A DNA stretch of 64,000 bases. It comes from Ligula intestinalis (taxonomy: Eukaryota; Platyhelminthes; Cestoda; Diphyllobothriidea; Diphyllobothriidae). The translations under genes and the position numbers were made by a program. The stretch is from positions 17,784,877 through 17,848,876 of the forward strand of contig JAYGXS010000007.1 in NCBI GenBank assembly GCA_036362985.1, in the 5' to 3' direction. The notes below the pieces were generated by a model that was not told the origin of the DNA, made no database searches, and saw only the letters and a list, made by a program, of their open reading frames with translations. Positions 9,121 through 19,514 of this stretch are shown piece after piece (position 1 is the stretch's first letter; the number at the start of each line of letters is the position of its first letter).

Positions 9121-12100
9121 GATTTAAAAAGGGAAAGGCTCTAAGAGACATTCGAGACATACATCATTAGACCTCGCGCAGTATACCTTTGTCAATGAGC
9201 GCAGACACGTTCTGTGGGTACTAGGGATGGGTCCGTGGACGCAGACACTACAGTCTACAGTACCAGTTCCGCTGCATTGTCTGCTAGGATGTTCATCTCC
9301 AACGCAGCTCTGCGAGTGTGTGCCTGAGAGAATACCGGGCAAAGGCATAGTCAAATGTATTTTTTGTTTGATTTTGCCGAGTAGTCACACACAAGAGAAC
9401 TCAGAACCCGGCAGAACCGGATATACATGTGAAATCTCAACTTCAGGCAAACTTGATTCGGGAATGTACTCTAACAGACCGAGTGGGGTACGGCCGATCG
9501 GGGGATGGGAGACTGACTGTCGGTCAGAGCTCAACAACGTTTAGGAAAGATGCCCAGTTTGCAAAAGAGGACTACCACCACGAGGGCGTGTACGGACTTC
9601 ATTAAATAAAACACCGGGATTTAGCGGTGTGAAATGACATTTTTAACAAAATTCCTAGGATAGTAGAGACAGTAGCACAGGTCTGCTTCAATTGAGAAAA
9701 GCGGGGCCGGTGACTTAATGAATTGCAACCAAGCTGAAACCTGTGCAGATGGCGGCACTATAAGCCAGTTATGCGCGCAGGACAGGAAAACCCATGAAAG
9801 AAAGCAGGCAACACGTAGAGACTGATTTATGCTACAACTCTTCGTCGGTACGGTACCGTGCAGGGGCAGACCAAAAAAAACAGTCGTTTTGGTGGTGGCG
9901 GTGCAAAACCCCTTAAAAAGCTCGCACCATCCTAGAATACTCATGCAAAGCAGGCTCCCCCACACCCGTGAGGTGAGCGGCGCTGACAGAAATGTGACAG
10001 ACAGGAGACGCGCAAGTTCGCTGGTCGCGTGTGTTTGACAAAACAGGCAAACCCGGCTGCGGTGTGACAGCGCACACAACACGTCTTCTCCCGCTCACAG
10101 CTTGTGCGACCGACTAGGAGGAGCCTAGAGCCCAAGGGTTGATCAGACCACACGCAACACGTCCTGCAACTAGCTGTTGAGATAAATAACTCACTTGACA
10201 TAGGTCCAAATGTGGAACCTACCCAGTCCGTGATCTGGACAGAGATTTACTGCTGACACACGTCGCATGTCCTACGGGGTTCGAGAAACACCGATGACTC
10301 TCGAGGCATCAACTGCACATTCCTTCCAGTTGGGGTGGGCGCGAGTTGACAAAATCCAAACAGATTGTGTACGCGTGCCATACATGACGTGTTCCCAGGC
10401 GTTTATAAGACAGAAACAGATCTCACATGCATTAGTCTACCGTAAAGGATATGACTATCCGTATATCACTTCTGAGAAGGATAGAGCTATCTCGACCGTC
10501 ATTAGCGCTCAAAGCCATGATTCGTAGCATACTAAAGAGGGAAGGATTCCCCAGAATCGAGCTACCACTCCTCCCTCTTATGCACCAGTCGACTGTGGGT
10601 TGAGTTAGGTGCAGTGGCGCAAACGGCCCCTCTACGCGGGTCACAAACGACCTGGTCCCCGTGGTATGTAAGAGGTTTCTAAAATTACGCATACATGGAA
10701 CAGAGATCAGTTTTCGCGGTTTTTGTTGGTATCACTTTTAAATTGCCAAGAGTGCTTATTTTGCTGCCTGAACAAGCTGCGCTCTGCGACGTCACCACAT
10801 TGTCTCAAAAGTGAGTGAGTAGCTGCTTTCAGAGATCAGCTCAACACTAGCGGAATACAGCGTCCAACCAGAAACGCAGATTTACGGTCTCCGTCAAGGG
10901 TGGTTACTTTGCTTTATGAATAAAGTCGTCTGGATAAATGGCACTACAATGGATCCTTGGGTGACGAGCAGCCCAATATACGAGCAATTCAGGTAACGAG
11001 CGAATCACTAGCAGACACTTTTTTTTCGCTTGACGAGCTTCCGCTAAGTTAACCAGTTGTCAGCACGTGTGTGTCTGTCTGTGTCCGCCGCCGAGTCTTG
11101 CTTACAGGGCGTGGGTCCTCGCTCGCCTGCAGTCGGTCAGCAAACTGATGCAATTTGATTGGCTACGTTTCGCAAGCCGAGCGTTTTACATGACGAGTGG
11201 ACTAGGCTCTTTAACCGAGATACCACCGCAAATTAAAAACACTTGAGTAAACTGGTGGTCTATGCAAAGCAAAGATTAGTGGACTTGAGATTTAACTTGC
11301 CTAGCATAACGTTATGAGGTAACGATGACAGTACTGACGTAGTTAAGTCTTACGAAAATCTATTTTGGATTTAAACCTAAGAGTATCCGAACCAGATTAG
11401 GAATAAGGCACGGGGTCTCGGGGTGGCATCGAAGTCAGCATAATGAATAGCCACTCATAGCCCGGATGTCCTAAGACAACGTGTATTGGTTGGTTTGGGG
11501 TGCCGTTACTACGGCTGTTGCTGATGATCATTATTAGTATGTTTGGCATAATAAGGCGCGGTAATAAATCCAACAGACTATACAGGTGTTTCGGGGCATG
11601 CTTTATTGACAGCATAGACACTACCTACCTCCCCCTCCTCATTAGTGGGTCTCCCACCGTCCCCTGGGTGCTTTTTGGTAAGAAAAGCTTTCCTAGGTAA
11701 ATTCCGCAGAAATAGACCGCTGACTTGGAGTACATAATAACGTTTGAAGATGTTTAGGCACAGGCTATAAGTTGGCGTGTGAGCTGTTATCGACTTCTAT
11801 TAGCCAAAGCGGGACATCCGCGTAATAATCAGCAAAGTGCCAACTGTTGGCAAATAAACTAGACGACGGTAATTCCATGTAGACGGGTTGCACCGGTCGC
11901 AGCCTCCACGGCCAATCCACGGGTAGGGCATGGTGAATCAGCTTTCACCAAAGGCTCTTGAAAATTTTTACTGTCCTCAAACCTGGCAGATAATAAATAC
12001 TTAACTAACGAGCGCTCTTTCTCATCAGCAAGGATAAGCTTGCATTTCGTAAACTAAGCCAACAACAATATTCTCCCTTCGAAAAGGGACTTACCTTATG

Positions 12101-12340
12101 CTAATTTATAATGCAATCTCCTATTTTGGAAAATAGACAACATTTTCTTACAACCCACACAAACGTCTATCAAGACTGACACGAGGACATGATCGGTGGT
12201 GACGTAGCGCCACCACAAGTCAAAGGCCAGTGAGGCTTAACGAGTCAGTCGCCCTCACAGCGCCATCTTAGCAGGGTTAGCCTTGAACCTCGAGATGGTC
12301 AATACTGTTAATGGATTAAACCTAGGGCGTCGTTACTGCT
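9121..12340. other. Intronic stretch without recognisable feature
   Basis: Read on both strands. Only short frames without recognisable domains are present (longest about 150 codons at 9621-10082 minus, Cys-rich but repetitive). I find no homology to the repeat families defined here. Confidence 0.6.
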
Positions 12341-12353
12341 GCCGCTGCTGATT

Positions 12354-12415
12354 ATGATGATGATGATGAGGAGTAGGAGTAGGAGTAGGAGTAGGAGTAG
12401 GAGTAGGAGTAGGAG
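12354..12415 (+). repeat. Microsatellite (GAT)n then (GGAGTA)n at a scaffold gap
   Basis: Five GAT units followed by about seven to eight GGAGTA hexamers running directly into the N gap. The gap probably exists because this array could not be assembled. Confidence 0.9.
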
Positions 12416-12815
12416 NNNNNNNNNNNNNNNNNNNNNNNNNNNNNNNNNNNNNNNNNNNNNNNNNNNNNNNNNNNNNNNNNNNNNNNNNNNNNNNNNNNNN
12501 NNNNNNNNNNNNNNNNNNNNNNNNNNNNNNNNNNNNNNNNNNNNNNNNNNNNNNNNNNNNNNNNNNNNNNNNNNNNNNNNNNNNNNNNNNNNNNNNNNNN
12601 NNNNNNNNNNNNNNNNNNNNNNNNNNNNNNNNNNNNNNNNNNNNNNNNNNNNNNNNNNNNNNNNNNNNNNNNNNNNNNNNNNNNNNNNNNNNNNNNNNNN
12701 NNNNNNNNNNNNNNNNNNNNNNNNNNNNNNNNNNNNNNNNNNNNNNNNNNNNNNNNNNNNNNNNNNNNNNNNNNNNNNNNNNNNNNNNNNNNNNNNNNNN
12801 NNNNNNNNNNNNNNN
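12416..12815. other. Assembly gap, 400 N
   Basis: Exactly 400 N, the same size as the gap at 42777-43176, so the length is a placeholder or estimate and not sequence. Confidence 0.99.
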
Positions 12816-14699
12816 GCGGGTGGGCGCAGGTCTGATTAGTAGTCAAATTCCACCGCCGTCAATGTGTGGGTGAGTCAGTGTGCGTACGCAGAGGAGGCAA
12901 ACGTCAGCAGAAGCGCGCTGATGCAAATCAATGTGTGTAGCCTGTCTTGCTTTTTGAGACTGCCCTTTTGCTGGGCAAAGTGGCAGCAAACAGTGTCCCA
13001 GGCATCGGACGGGATAGAAGACGGGTGAGAGGAAAAGAGAGGAGGAAAACGGGAGTTGTGTGTGAGGTCCAACGCCGGTGCATCTCCAAGTTGGACAGGG
13101 AGAAGAAGACGTGGTTGATTTTCATCACTCAAAGCTGCGCAGTAAACACATCCTCGGAGGGCGTTAGCTAAGGACGTATGTCTCGCCATAATTTGAATCT
13201 CACAATACGGGGTGCAGAAATTTCTGCCACTCGCGCATCGAAGCCATTCGAGGAGAGTTAGTGTGGAGGCATACTGGCCAGCTATAACTCATAGGTGCCC
13301 GAAAAAAAGGTCAGGGGGAGGAAGAGAGGATGTAAACACACAGACTCGAATTAAGTATGCAAGACAACCCTGCCTCCTACCTCCTTTATGCAACTTCCAA
13401 CGAACTGCCTTTACATACCCATTAGAAACACGCCTTAGAAATGAAGTTCTATAGAAAGACCACCGACAAAGATAACAGTTGATACAAAATGAATGAAAAC
13501 GAGATAATTGGCTTGCTTAAGCTTTTCCACATAACTCCAAGTGACGAGTAAGCTTTTACAAACATTCCCAGTAAGTTATCGCTCTCCCTTCGCAAAAAAA
13601 AACTGTGCGTAGTAGTAGACCTGGTTCGGCTCAAACCGCGAGCAAGCGAGAGAAAAAACGTAAAAACGATAGACTTATCGGATTAAAGGACAACTGGGTG
13701 GCTGAACCGATTCAATTGCAAACTCACTAAACAGCTTCCTCAAGTAAAAACGCCATTTCTTATCCTCCCACTTTTGACTCGCGCCTGGCACTTGTGACTA
13801 ACACAAACTGTGCACTTGCCCGACTGTTGTTCCCAAAGGCTACATAAAAGCGGAAGAGAAGGCAATCGACCACAAGGAGAGCTGTCTACCCAAATAGCAA
13901 GTAATTCTTACAAAAATGCTGCGTATGTTCATTTATCCCCTTGATGAAGTGTCGGCGGTAATCAGATCGGACGGAGAACGATAGTCAAGGTCCACGTGGA
14001 CGCTCTCGTGGCAGCTCACGCAACGCCTTTCTGTGCGATGACTCATTGTGGGAATGGAGGTGTTTCCAATAACCACTAAGAAATAAATGGAGTCGCTTGC
14101 TTGTACTTGTGCTTCCTCCACAGGTTCACAGAAAGTCGTTATTGATTAACAGTGAGCAGATGGTAAAGCTCTTCCAGTAGCATACATTGTAGTCTTTTCC
14201 GCAATGTCAACATAGATAGACCGTGAAAATTGGCCGTGGAAAGAGTTTACCGTTCGTGTGACTACCTCAGGTATCCACAGCTCATATCATTTGAGAAGGA
14301 AGTGTAAATAACATATGATATAATAACAGGCAACGTTGATCTGTCTTCTCAGTTAAATATCGGTTGCTTCCCAGGGCTGACTCAAAGTTTCGTTTTTTTT
14401 TCAATGACAGTGATACACTGTAAAACCTCCTTAGGTGCACTTTAGACCTTAAAGAGTGTCGAAGAGCATCTTGCCCCTCCTCCGGTTTTTTCCACACTTT
14501 GCCTCTACCGCGTTCCCACGGCACTCGGCACCTCTCCCCCTAGACAAATACTCTGACGTGCTTTTAAATCATTACGCAGCGTTAGAAACCATGGCTTTGA
14601 GAGCCAGCAACAGACGCGCCAGATCAGTCTTGCTCTCAGGACGGAGGGTCAGGCTGTAATGGCTCCTTCCTACATCCCCACTTATTTGGAAGCTGAGTT
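12816..14699. other. Intronic stretch without recognisable feature
   Basis: Mixed-composition sequence. No domain, tRNA, or match to the window's repeat families was seen on either strand. Confidence 0.55.
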
Positions 14700-15205
14700 G
14701 ATCGGGCCTTGTTTCGATGAAAATCTGGTCAAGTGCAAACATCAGGCGCATTGGCGTAGTCGAGACCAGTCAGTCAGCGGCCGTATGCAAACTTAACACC
14801 GCGCGCCCGAGAATCCCGTCTGAAGCGTATTTGAACAGAACTGGCGACGTAATACAGCCTTGTCGAACGCCAGACCGAAGAGCGAACGGTCCCAAAAGGG
14901 AGATATCGACCAGGTTTTAATGTGAAATTCACGAACTGAGTGTTATTGCATTCGATACCGTACCGTTTCCCAAATGGAGGCCTCAACGAGGAGGTCAACT
15001 TAAGACATGAAATGATACAGTTTGTCAGAACAGGGAAGTCGTTCTCGGACCATCGGTATTCGACTTCTGCCGCTGGCGAAGAGAATGAATTGAAATTTTC
15101 AGGTCTGCTACCATGGGTCGCCAAGCAAGGAGTTCATGACCTTATCAAGGCCGGTTAGATGAGGCATCATCACATCCGTAATGAGCGCAAGCACAAGTTA
15201 CTACA
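14700..15205 (+). mobile_element. RTE-A fragment with inverted 5' part (twin-priming-like)
   Basis: 14700-14965 is RTE-A reverse transcriptase on the minus strand (QGCITSPVLFKYA, then after a frame change and a stop LTGLDYAN, the decayed YADD region). 14981-15205 is the RTE-A C-terminus on the plus strand (RTGKSFSDHRYSTS aligned to the LGLSIFGLRRW region, GVHDLIKAG* aligned to GTVRVIIEAD*) and the 3' tail with GCAAGCACAAG. Antisense RT followed by sense 3' end is the signature of 5' inversion during target-primed reverse transcription. Both parts are decayed. Confidence 0.75.
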
Positions 15206-15469
15206 GCAGGCCTATTCAATATGGACTGTTTAGTTTTGTCGGCCATTGCGTCCGACATGACTCCAGGTTCAGGGAGATAGGGAGGTAAATGCCGCACAAG
15301 TCGCCATTTCTGTGCCCAAGCTGTTGTGGACCACACAATGGACGTCGATAATAACGGTCAAAATGTCAGTCGCCTTCTACGTCTATTTTTGTTTCGCATG
15401 CTTCTCTGTTCTTGTGTTTTTCTCTGAATCTTTCATATTACTACGAGTATCTAAAAGCATTTATTAACC

Positions 15470-16053
15470 GATGGCTACGCGTTCGGCCCCGGAGGACCCA
15501 AACGTAAGAACCACCAATGATATGGCACGCTTTGCCATACATCAAGGACGACTCAGAGGCGACTGAGTGCATCGCTGTGGGAGTAGGTGTTGGAATTGCA
15601 CGCAGACCCAAAGCTACCATGCGCAGCAAGGTGATGAAAATAAAAGACCAGCTTACGCCGAATGAAAAATTTGGGGTAGTGCACTACATCCCATGCTTAA
15701 GCTGTCCTTGTGCCTACACAGGCCAAACGGAACGCATGCTCGAATCGCGCGTACATGAACACAAGTTGGCCGTTCGACGAGGCGACGAATTATCACAAGT
15801 TGCGGCTCACACCTATGAAACAGGCCATGAGTTCAACTTCGCGGCCGTCAAAGTACTCGCCCACGCTGGAAACAAGACGAGCAGAGAATTGGTTGAAGCC
15901 TGGTCCACGGACGAGAATTCAGTCAACCGATGTGTCGAATTGGCGCCGGCGTACAGAGCTTTACGCAATTACGTAGTCACGGCCAGACGCCCGTTGCAGT
16001 TAATTGGGCCCACACCCTCTATAATTACCCCCATTTTGTTGCGGACGCCTTGA
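15470..16053 (+). pseudogene. Penelope-like GIY-YIG endonuclease domain
   Basis: The Penelope-type endonuclease cuts target DNA for element insertion. Visible: a region with SEATECIAVGVGVGIARRP, then GVVHYIPC and AYTGQT (the two strands equivalent to GIY and YIG), ESRVHEHKLAVRRGD (catalytic Arg with the EHK motif), YETGHEFNF, and ELVEAW with the catalytic Glu, then ENSVNRC. The Cys pair CLSCPC before YTGQ is the CCHH-type finger typical of Penelope endonucleases, followed by H-x3-H. The frame open from 15517 runs to 16053; an in-frame stop at about 15505 separates it from the preceding residues. Catalytic residues are intact in this fragment. Confidence 0.82.
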
Positions 16054-16215
16054 TGAACGCTGAAATCACTATAATTGCTCCCACCCTCCCCCCCCCCATT
16101 TTCATCGCAGTTTCTTACCCCTCATGGCCTGATGACTCTGGACAGTTGATTGGTGTACATACACTATAACTAGCCCCTCCTTTGTTGCTGTTTCTTATCT
16201 CTGACGACGGACTCC
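16018..16215 (+). repeat. Imperfect repeats in the Penelope 3' UTR
   Basis: Three starts on CTATAATTACCCCC, CTATAATTGCTCCC and CTATAACTAGCCCC (16018, 16068, 16164). The last two continue into TTTCTTACCCCTCA/TTTCTTATCTCTGA and CTGATGAC/CTGACGAC. Likely an internal tandem duplication. Confidence 0.5.
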
Positions 16216-16250
16216 CGTAAGAGTTCGAAAGCTCCGAATAATAAAAAAAG

Positions 16251-17899
16251 TGATCCAGTGCTCAACTCTTCTTCCTCACAGATGGAAAGACCTGGAACGC
16301 GAAGGTTCTCCTGCATTTGGATTGTTGAATCTACGTTAGACGCAGAATAGCTTTACTACAGAGAAATGATATTCAAATCTGCTTTATTCAAGTGAATTTG
16401 CACCAATTTTCGAGAAATCGGACGTTCCCAGGTATCCAAGTAATTTCCAATCGCAGATCAAAACCTATTGTTTGTATGCATAGTGCTATAGAATGAAAGC
16501 ATTAACGAAAGCAAGAAAATTTAAAAAATCTCCTATGGAATCAGAAAGCCTCATTTTAAGGTAAAGTAAATCAGGTGAGTTTGGGTATGAGAAATCGCAT
16601 TGAGTTCCAAAAAAGGGGGATTCAGCGTTACCGAGCATGTCTTGCAACTTTGCTACTTTTCTGTCTCAAATCACAGCAGTTAACTTGTTGGACGGTATTT
16701 GCTTTACCAAACCGAGAACTAGAAACTTTAAACATGGATATTAAGTACACAGGACACGCTATAAATTGTGAGTGTCATGTCGTATAATTTCGATACCAAA
16801 TTGCTTCCTTCGGATATACAATCGGAGCGCATACGGCGAGTGGTAGCCGTAGGGGTGCCGTATGACCCGTTAACTTGTATTTTATACGCTATTCATGTCA
16901 ATATTTGGCAATAAAAGGCCCACAAACAAGTAAGCAAGATGTCTATTTATTCGTCTTGCTTTAAAAGGTACCATTATATGCTCCTCGTAGTGCGGATATT
17001 CTCAATCTAACTAGGAGGAAGCATATCACAAAACTTAAAAAGAAACGCAAACTATCTCAAAAGCAATGGTGTTGGTCGCGAGTAGGTTTATGAAGCCTCT
17101 GGAGATTAAGCTAAGCCTATGGCCAAATGAAAACCACCAATTTCCATTTAAAAATAACCACAACTAACACAATTCATGAATAATAGGATACCCACAGGGT
17201 TATTTGTCTCGCTCATTAAACATGCCAGTAGCTCGGAGCTAATTCCAACGCCTTTCGTGGCAGTTAACCCTAATTAACATTCGATGGGAGGAGGAAGCAG
17301 GTAGTCCTTTCAAGATTAGTAACAATCATCACCTTTGACGACATCCTTTCACTCCCCTTCATTCACCAACTCTACTAAGTCATCGAAAAAGTGGGGTGCA
17401 AGCCTCCGAAATCACAATTTTCTTGGTAATGAAAACGACCCTGTATGTACACGGCTCAGGTCCTACGGGTTCGAAGTAATCTACGGAAGGCCTGTCCTAA
17501 GCAGAGAGAATCTTTATGGTTCAAGAGGAGCTTCGGCTGTTTGCACAGTTGTCTTTTCCTCTTAAGCGCAAGCACACGAGTTTAGAGATACAGGGGTATG
17601 CTAGACAGGGGGTTGGCATATATGATGGCGCGCAACAGTCCTAATAAGGTTGTGTTATGACCTTTTTATAGACAGCAGGAGAAAGATACGAAAGGATGAG
17701 GATAACGAAGAGAATAAGGCAATGAAAACGACTATTGTTTTCGGTGATTGCCCTTTTAATTGAGTTACAGGAGTATCCATTCCTGTGGGCATGGTCACGG
17801 TAGAAACCTGTGAAAATAGAGTTTCGAAACTCTTCCTGTAACAGCGAACCTTAGTTAAAATGCGGCGGGTATGAGGACGGCGTGTTACCCGATAGCCTA
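16251..17899. other. Intronic stretch without recognisable feature
   Basis: AT-richer intron sequence. Nothing coding or repeated elsewhere in the window was recognised. Confidence 0.55.
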
Positions 17900-18260
17900 G
17901 CTGCTGGCTACCCGGCGCGTCCACATGCGGCGGATAGCGAAACGACCTTCAATGAAGGTTAGCTGTGAAATAAACATACTCTCTGGTCTGGCGAGTAAAC
18001 AGTCGCGGATGAGCAACGGCAACGTTACTAGGGCGCGGCGGTAGAAGTCTAGAAAGCCAAAAGCCTAAAAACTGTGGCAAAACCTGACGACGGCGCTGTG
18101 ACATGGCGAACGTGAACTGCCGTCAAGTAAATTTGCTTTCCTTAGCTGCCTTGTGGTTAGGCTATTGACGCAAAGCGCTAGAGAAAACAATGTCGAACAA
18201 TCAAACGGCCGTTGGGGACCCGTCCGTACTCACAAAGCCCAAGAAACCTCATAAAAAACT
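17900..18260 (+). promoter_or_regulatory. RTE-A 5' UTR (putative internal promoter)
   Basis: Aligns with the inverted leader at 46330-46630 across its length (CTTTCAATGAAGGTTAGCTG / CCTTCAATGAAGGTTAGCTG, AAGCCAAAAGCCTA, GTGACATGGCGA, GGCCGTTGGGGACCC in other copies). Non-LTR elements carry their promoter in the 5' UTR; that this stretch is the promoter is inferred from position and conservation only. Confidence 0.6.
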
Positions 18261-19060
18261 ATGTCCAATAACTACATTACAATCCATGCTACGCTATCCA
18301 CTAGAACCGACTTGCTTCGCAAGCCTGGTCCAGTGGTGCGGGTGAATAGAAAGCGAGTTGGATTATTCAATTGGAATCGGACACGTAGTATTGTATGCTG
18401 CAATATGCGAACGTTTCTGGTCCTTGGTGCCCAAAGCCTGACGGTGCGCAGCCTTTATCAGTACAACATAGATGTCTGCTGCCTGTCCGAAGTCTGACTT
18501 CCTGACTTAAGCGCTCAGGAAATAAAGATTCCTGAAGCTAACTCGTACTTTACCTTAGAGCACAGTGGCCCACATGACTCATCCGGCAGACATGGTGTGG
18601 CAATTGCCCTCTCGCAACAACCGAGCTGTGCACTACTTGCCTGGAAACCAGTCACTGAACGCATGGCTTACGTGCGATTGAAAGGACACTTCAACAACAT
18701 ATCTGTCGTCGCACGAACCTCCGCAGTTGACCAGCATACTTTGGTGTCAAGGCTCCCTCGCCGCGATCTGTTGATTGTGGCCAGGGACTGGAATTGCCAT
18801 ACCGGGCCTGGTGACTCAAAAAACAGTCATCTTATCGGCCACTTTGGGCTCGGTTCTCGATGTGAGAATTGTGAAGGATTGCTGAACTTTGCCGGTCGGA
18901 ATCGACTGTTTGTAACAAACACGTGCTTCCAGCACCACAAACAAACATTTGCTAACCTGGTACTGAAACTACGATTGACTACATTTAAGTCAGCTCAAGA
19001 CTCCCCTGCTGGTTTCATGATATCAGATCACCGCGTGGTGCTGAAACTGGTAATGCCCAT
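18261..19060 (+). pseudogene. RTE-A copy 2 endonuclease remnant
   Basis: Starts at the ATG aligned with the family leader. Shows CCNMRTF, CCLSEV followed by an in-frame stop at 18496, SGRHGVAIALSQQPSCALLA, RLPRRDLLIVARDWNCHTG, NRLFVTNTCFQHH and ISDH. The Asp of GDWN is Arg in ARDWN here, and about 20 residues between VVARTSA and RLPRRD are missing. Non-functional. Confidence 0.8.
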
Positions 19061-19198
19061 AGGTCAGACCACGCTCTCGGGCGAACCACACCAGGCGCAT
19101 CTACGAATCGCGTTCCCACCCGCCCTCCCGGCGGCCAAGGTCTGCTACACCCGTCTCCCTACGATGGATCAACTCTCCCCTCCGCCCAATCCGTGTTT

Positions 19199-19514
19199 TT
19201 GATGACGGAGCAGCCCCGGCCTTGCTGCTCCGACTCCTCCTCCTCGCCGCCCGAATTGAGGTCAACCCTGGACCTCTCTGGTACTGCTCATTCTGACGAG
19301 CCGCCTGGGCCGCCGCGACTGGCCTGTACGTTGCGACTCCTGCAATGGTTGGTGCCATCTCCCGTGCAGTGGCCTCGCCACGGCTGCCAATTGGTAGGCA
19401 GGCAAGTAGCCCTTGTTGGATCCGGAACCCCGCCAATTGGGCCTCAATCCCGGCGGCGAGGAGGAGGAGAAGGAGGAGTCGGAGCAGCATAGTCAGGAGG
19501 GGCTGCTCTGTCAT
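19199..19514. repeat. Inverted duplication of the CR1-B 5' end
   Basis: The plus-strand leader at 19199-19255 (TGATGACGGAGCAGCCCC, TGCTGCTCCGACTCCTCC) reappears on the minus strand from 19514 down to about 19430 (ATGACAGAGCAGCCCC, TGCTGCTCCGACTCCTCC). The arms enclose the PHD-like finger. The inverted arm replaces the linker that should join the finger to the endonuclease, which resumes at 19513 with HKKSIAVAAIQETK. Confidence 0.75.

Larger units (their letters stand above)
15440..16250 (+). mobile_element. Penelope-like element, 5'-truncated, C-terminal end
   Basis: Only the C-terminal endonuclease part and the 3' UTR remain; no RT is present. The 5' edge near 15440 is set by the first recognisable residues (INRWLRVRPRR). 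The 3' edge is set by an A-rich end near 16250. Confidence 0.8.

Noticed and set aside
12352..12846. Long frames across 12352-12846 and 42673-43440
   Set aside because: They consist mostly of N translated as unknown residues.
16125..16180. Second hammerhead-like CTGATGA
   Set aside because: No GAAA box follows at a suitable distance and no stem II can be drawn.
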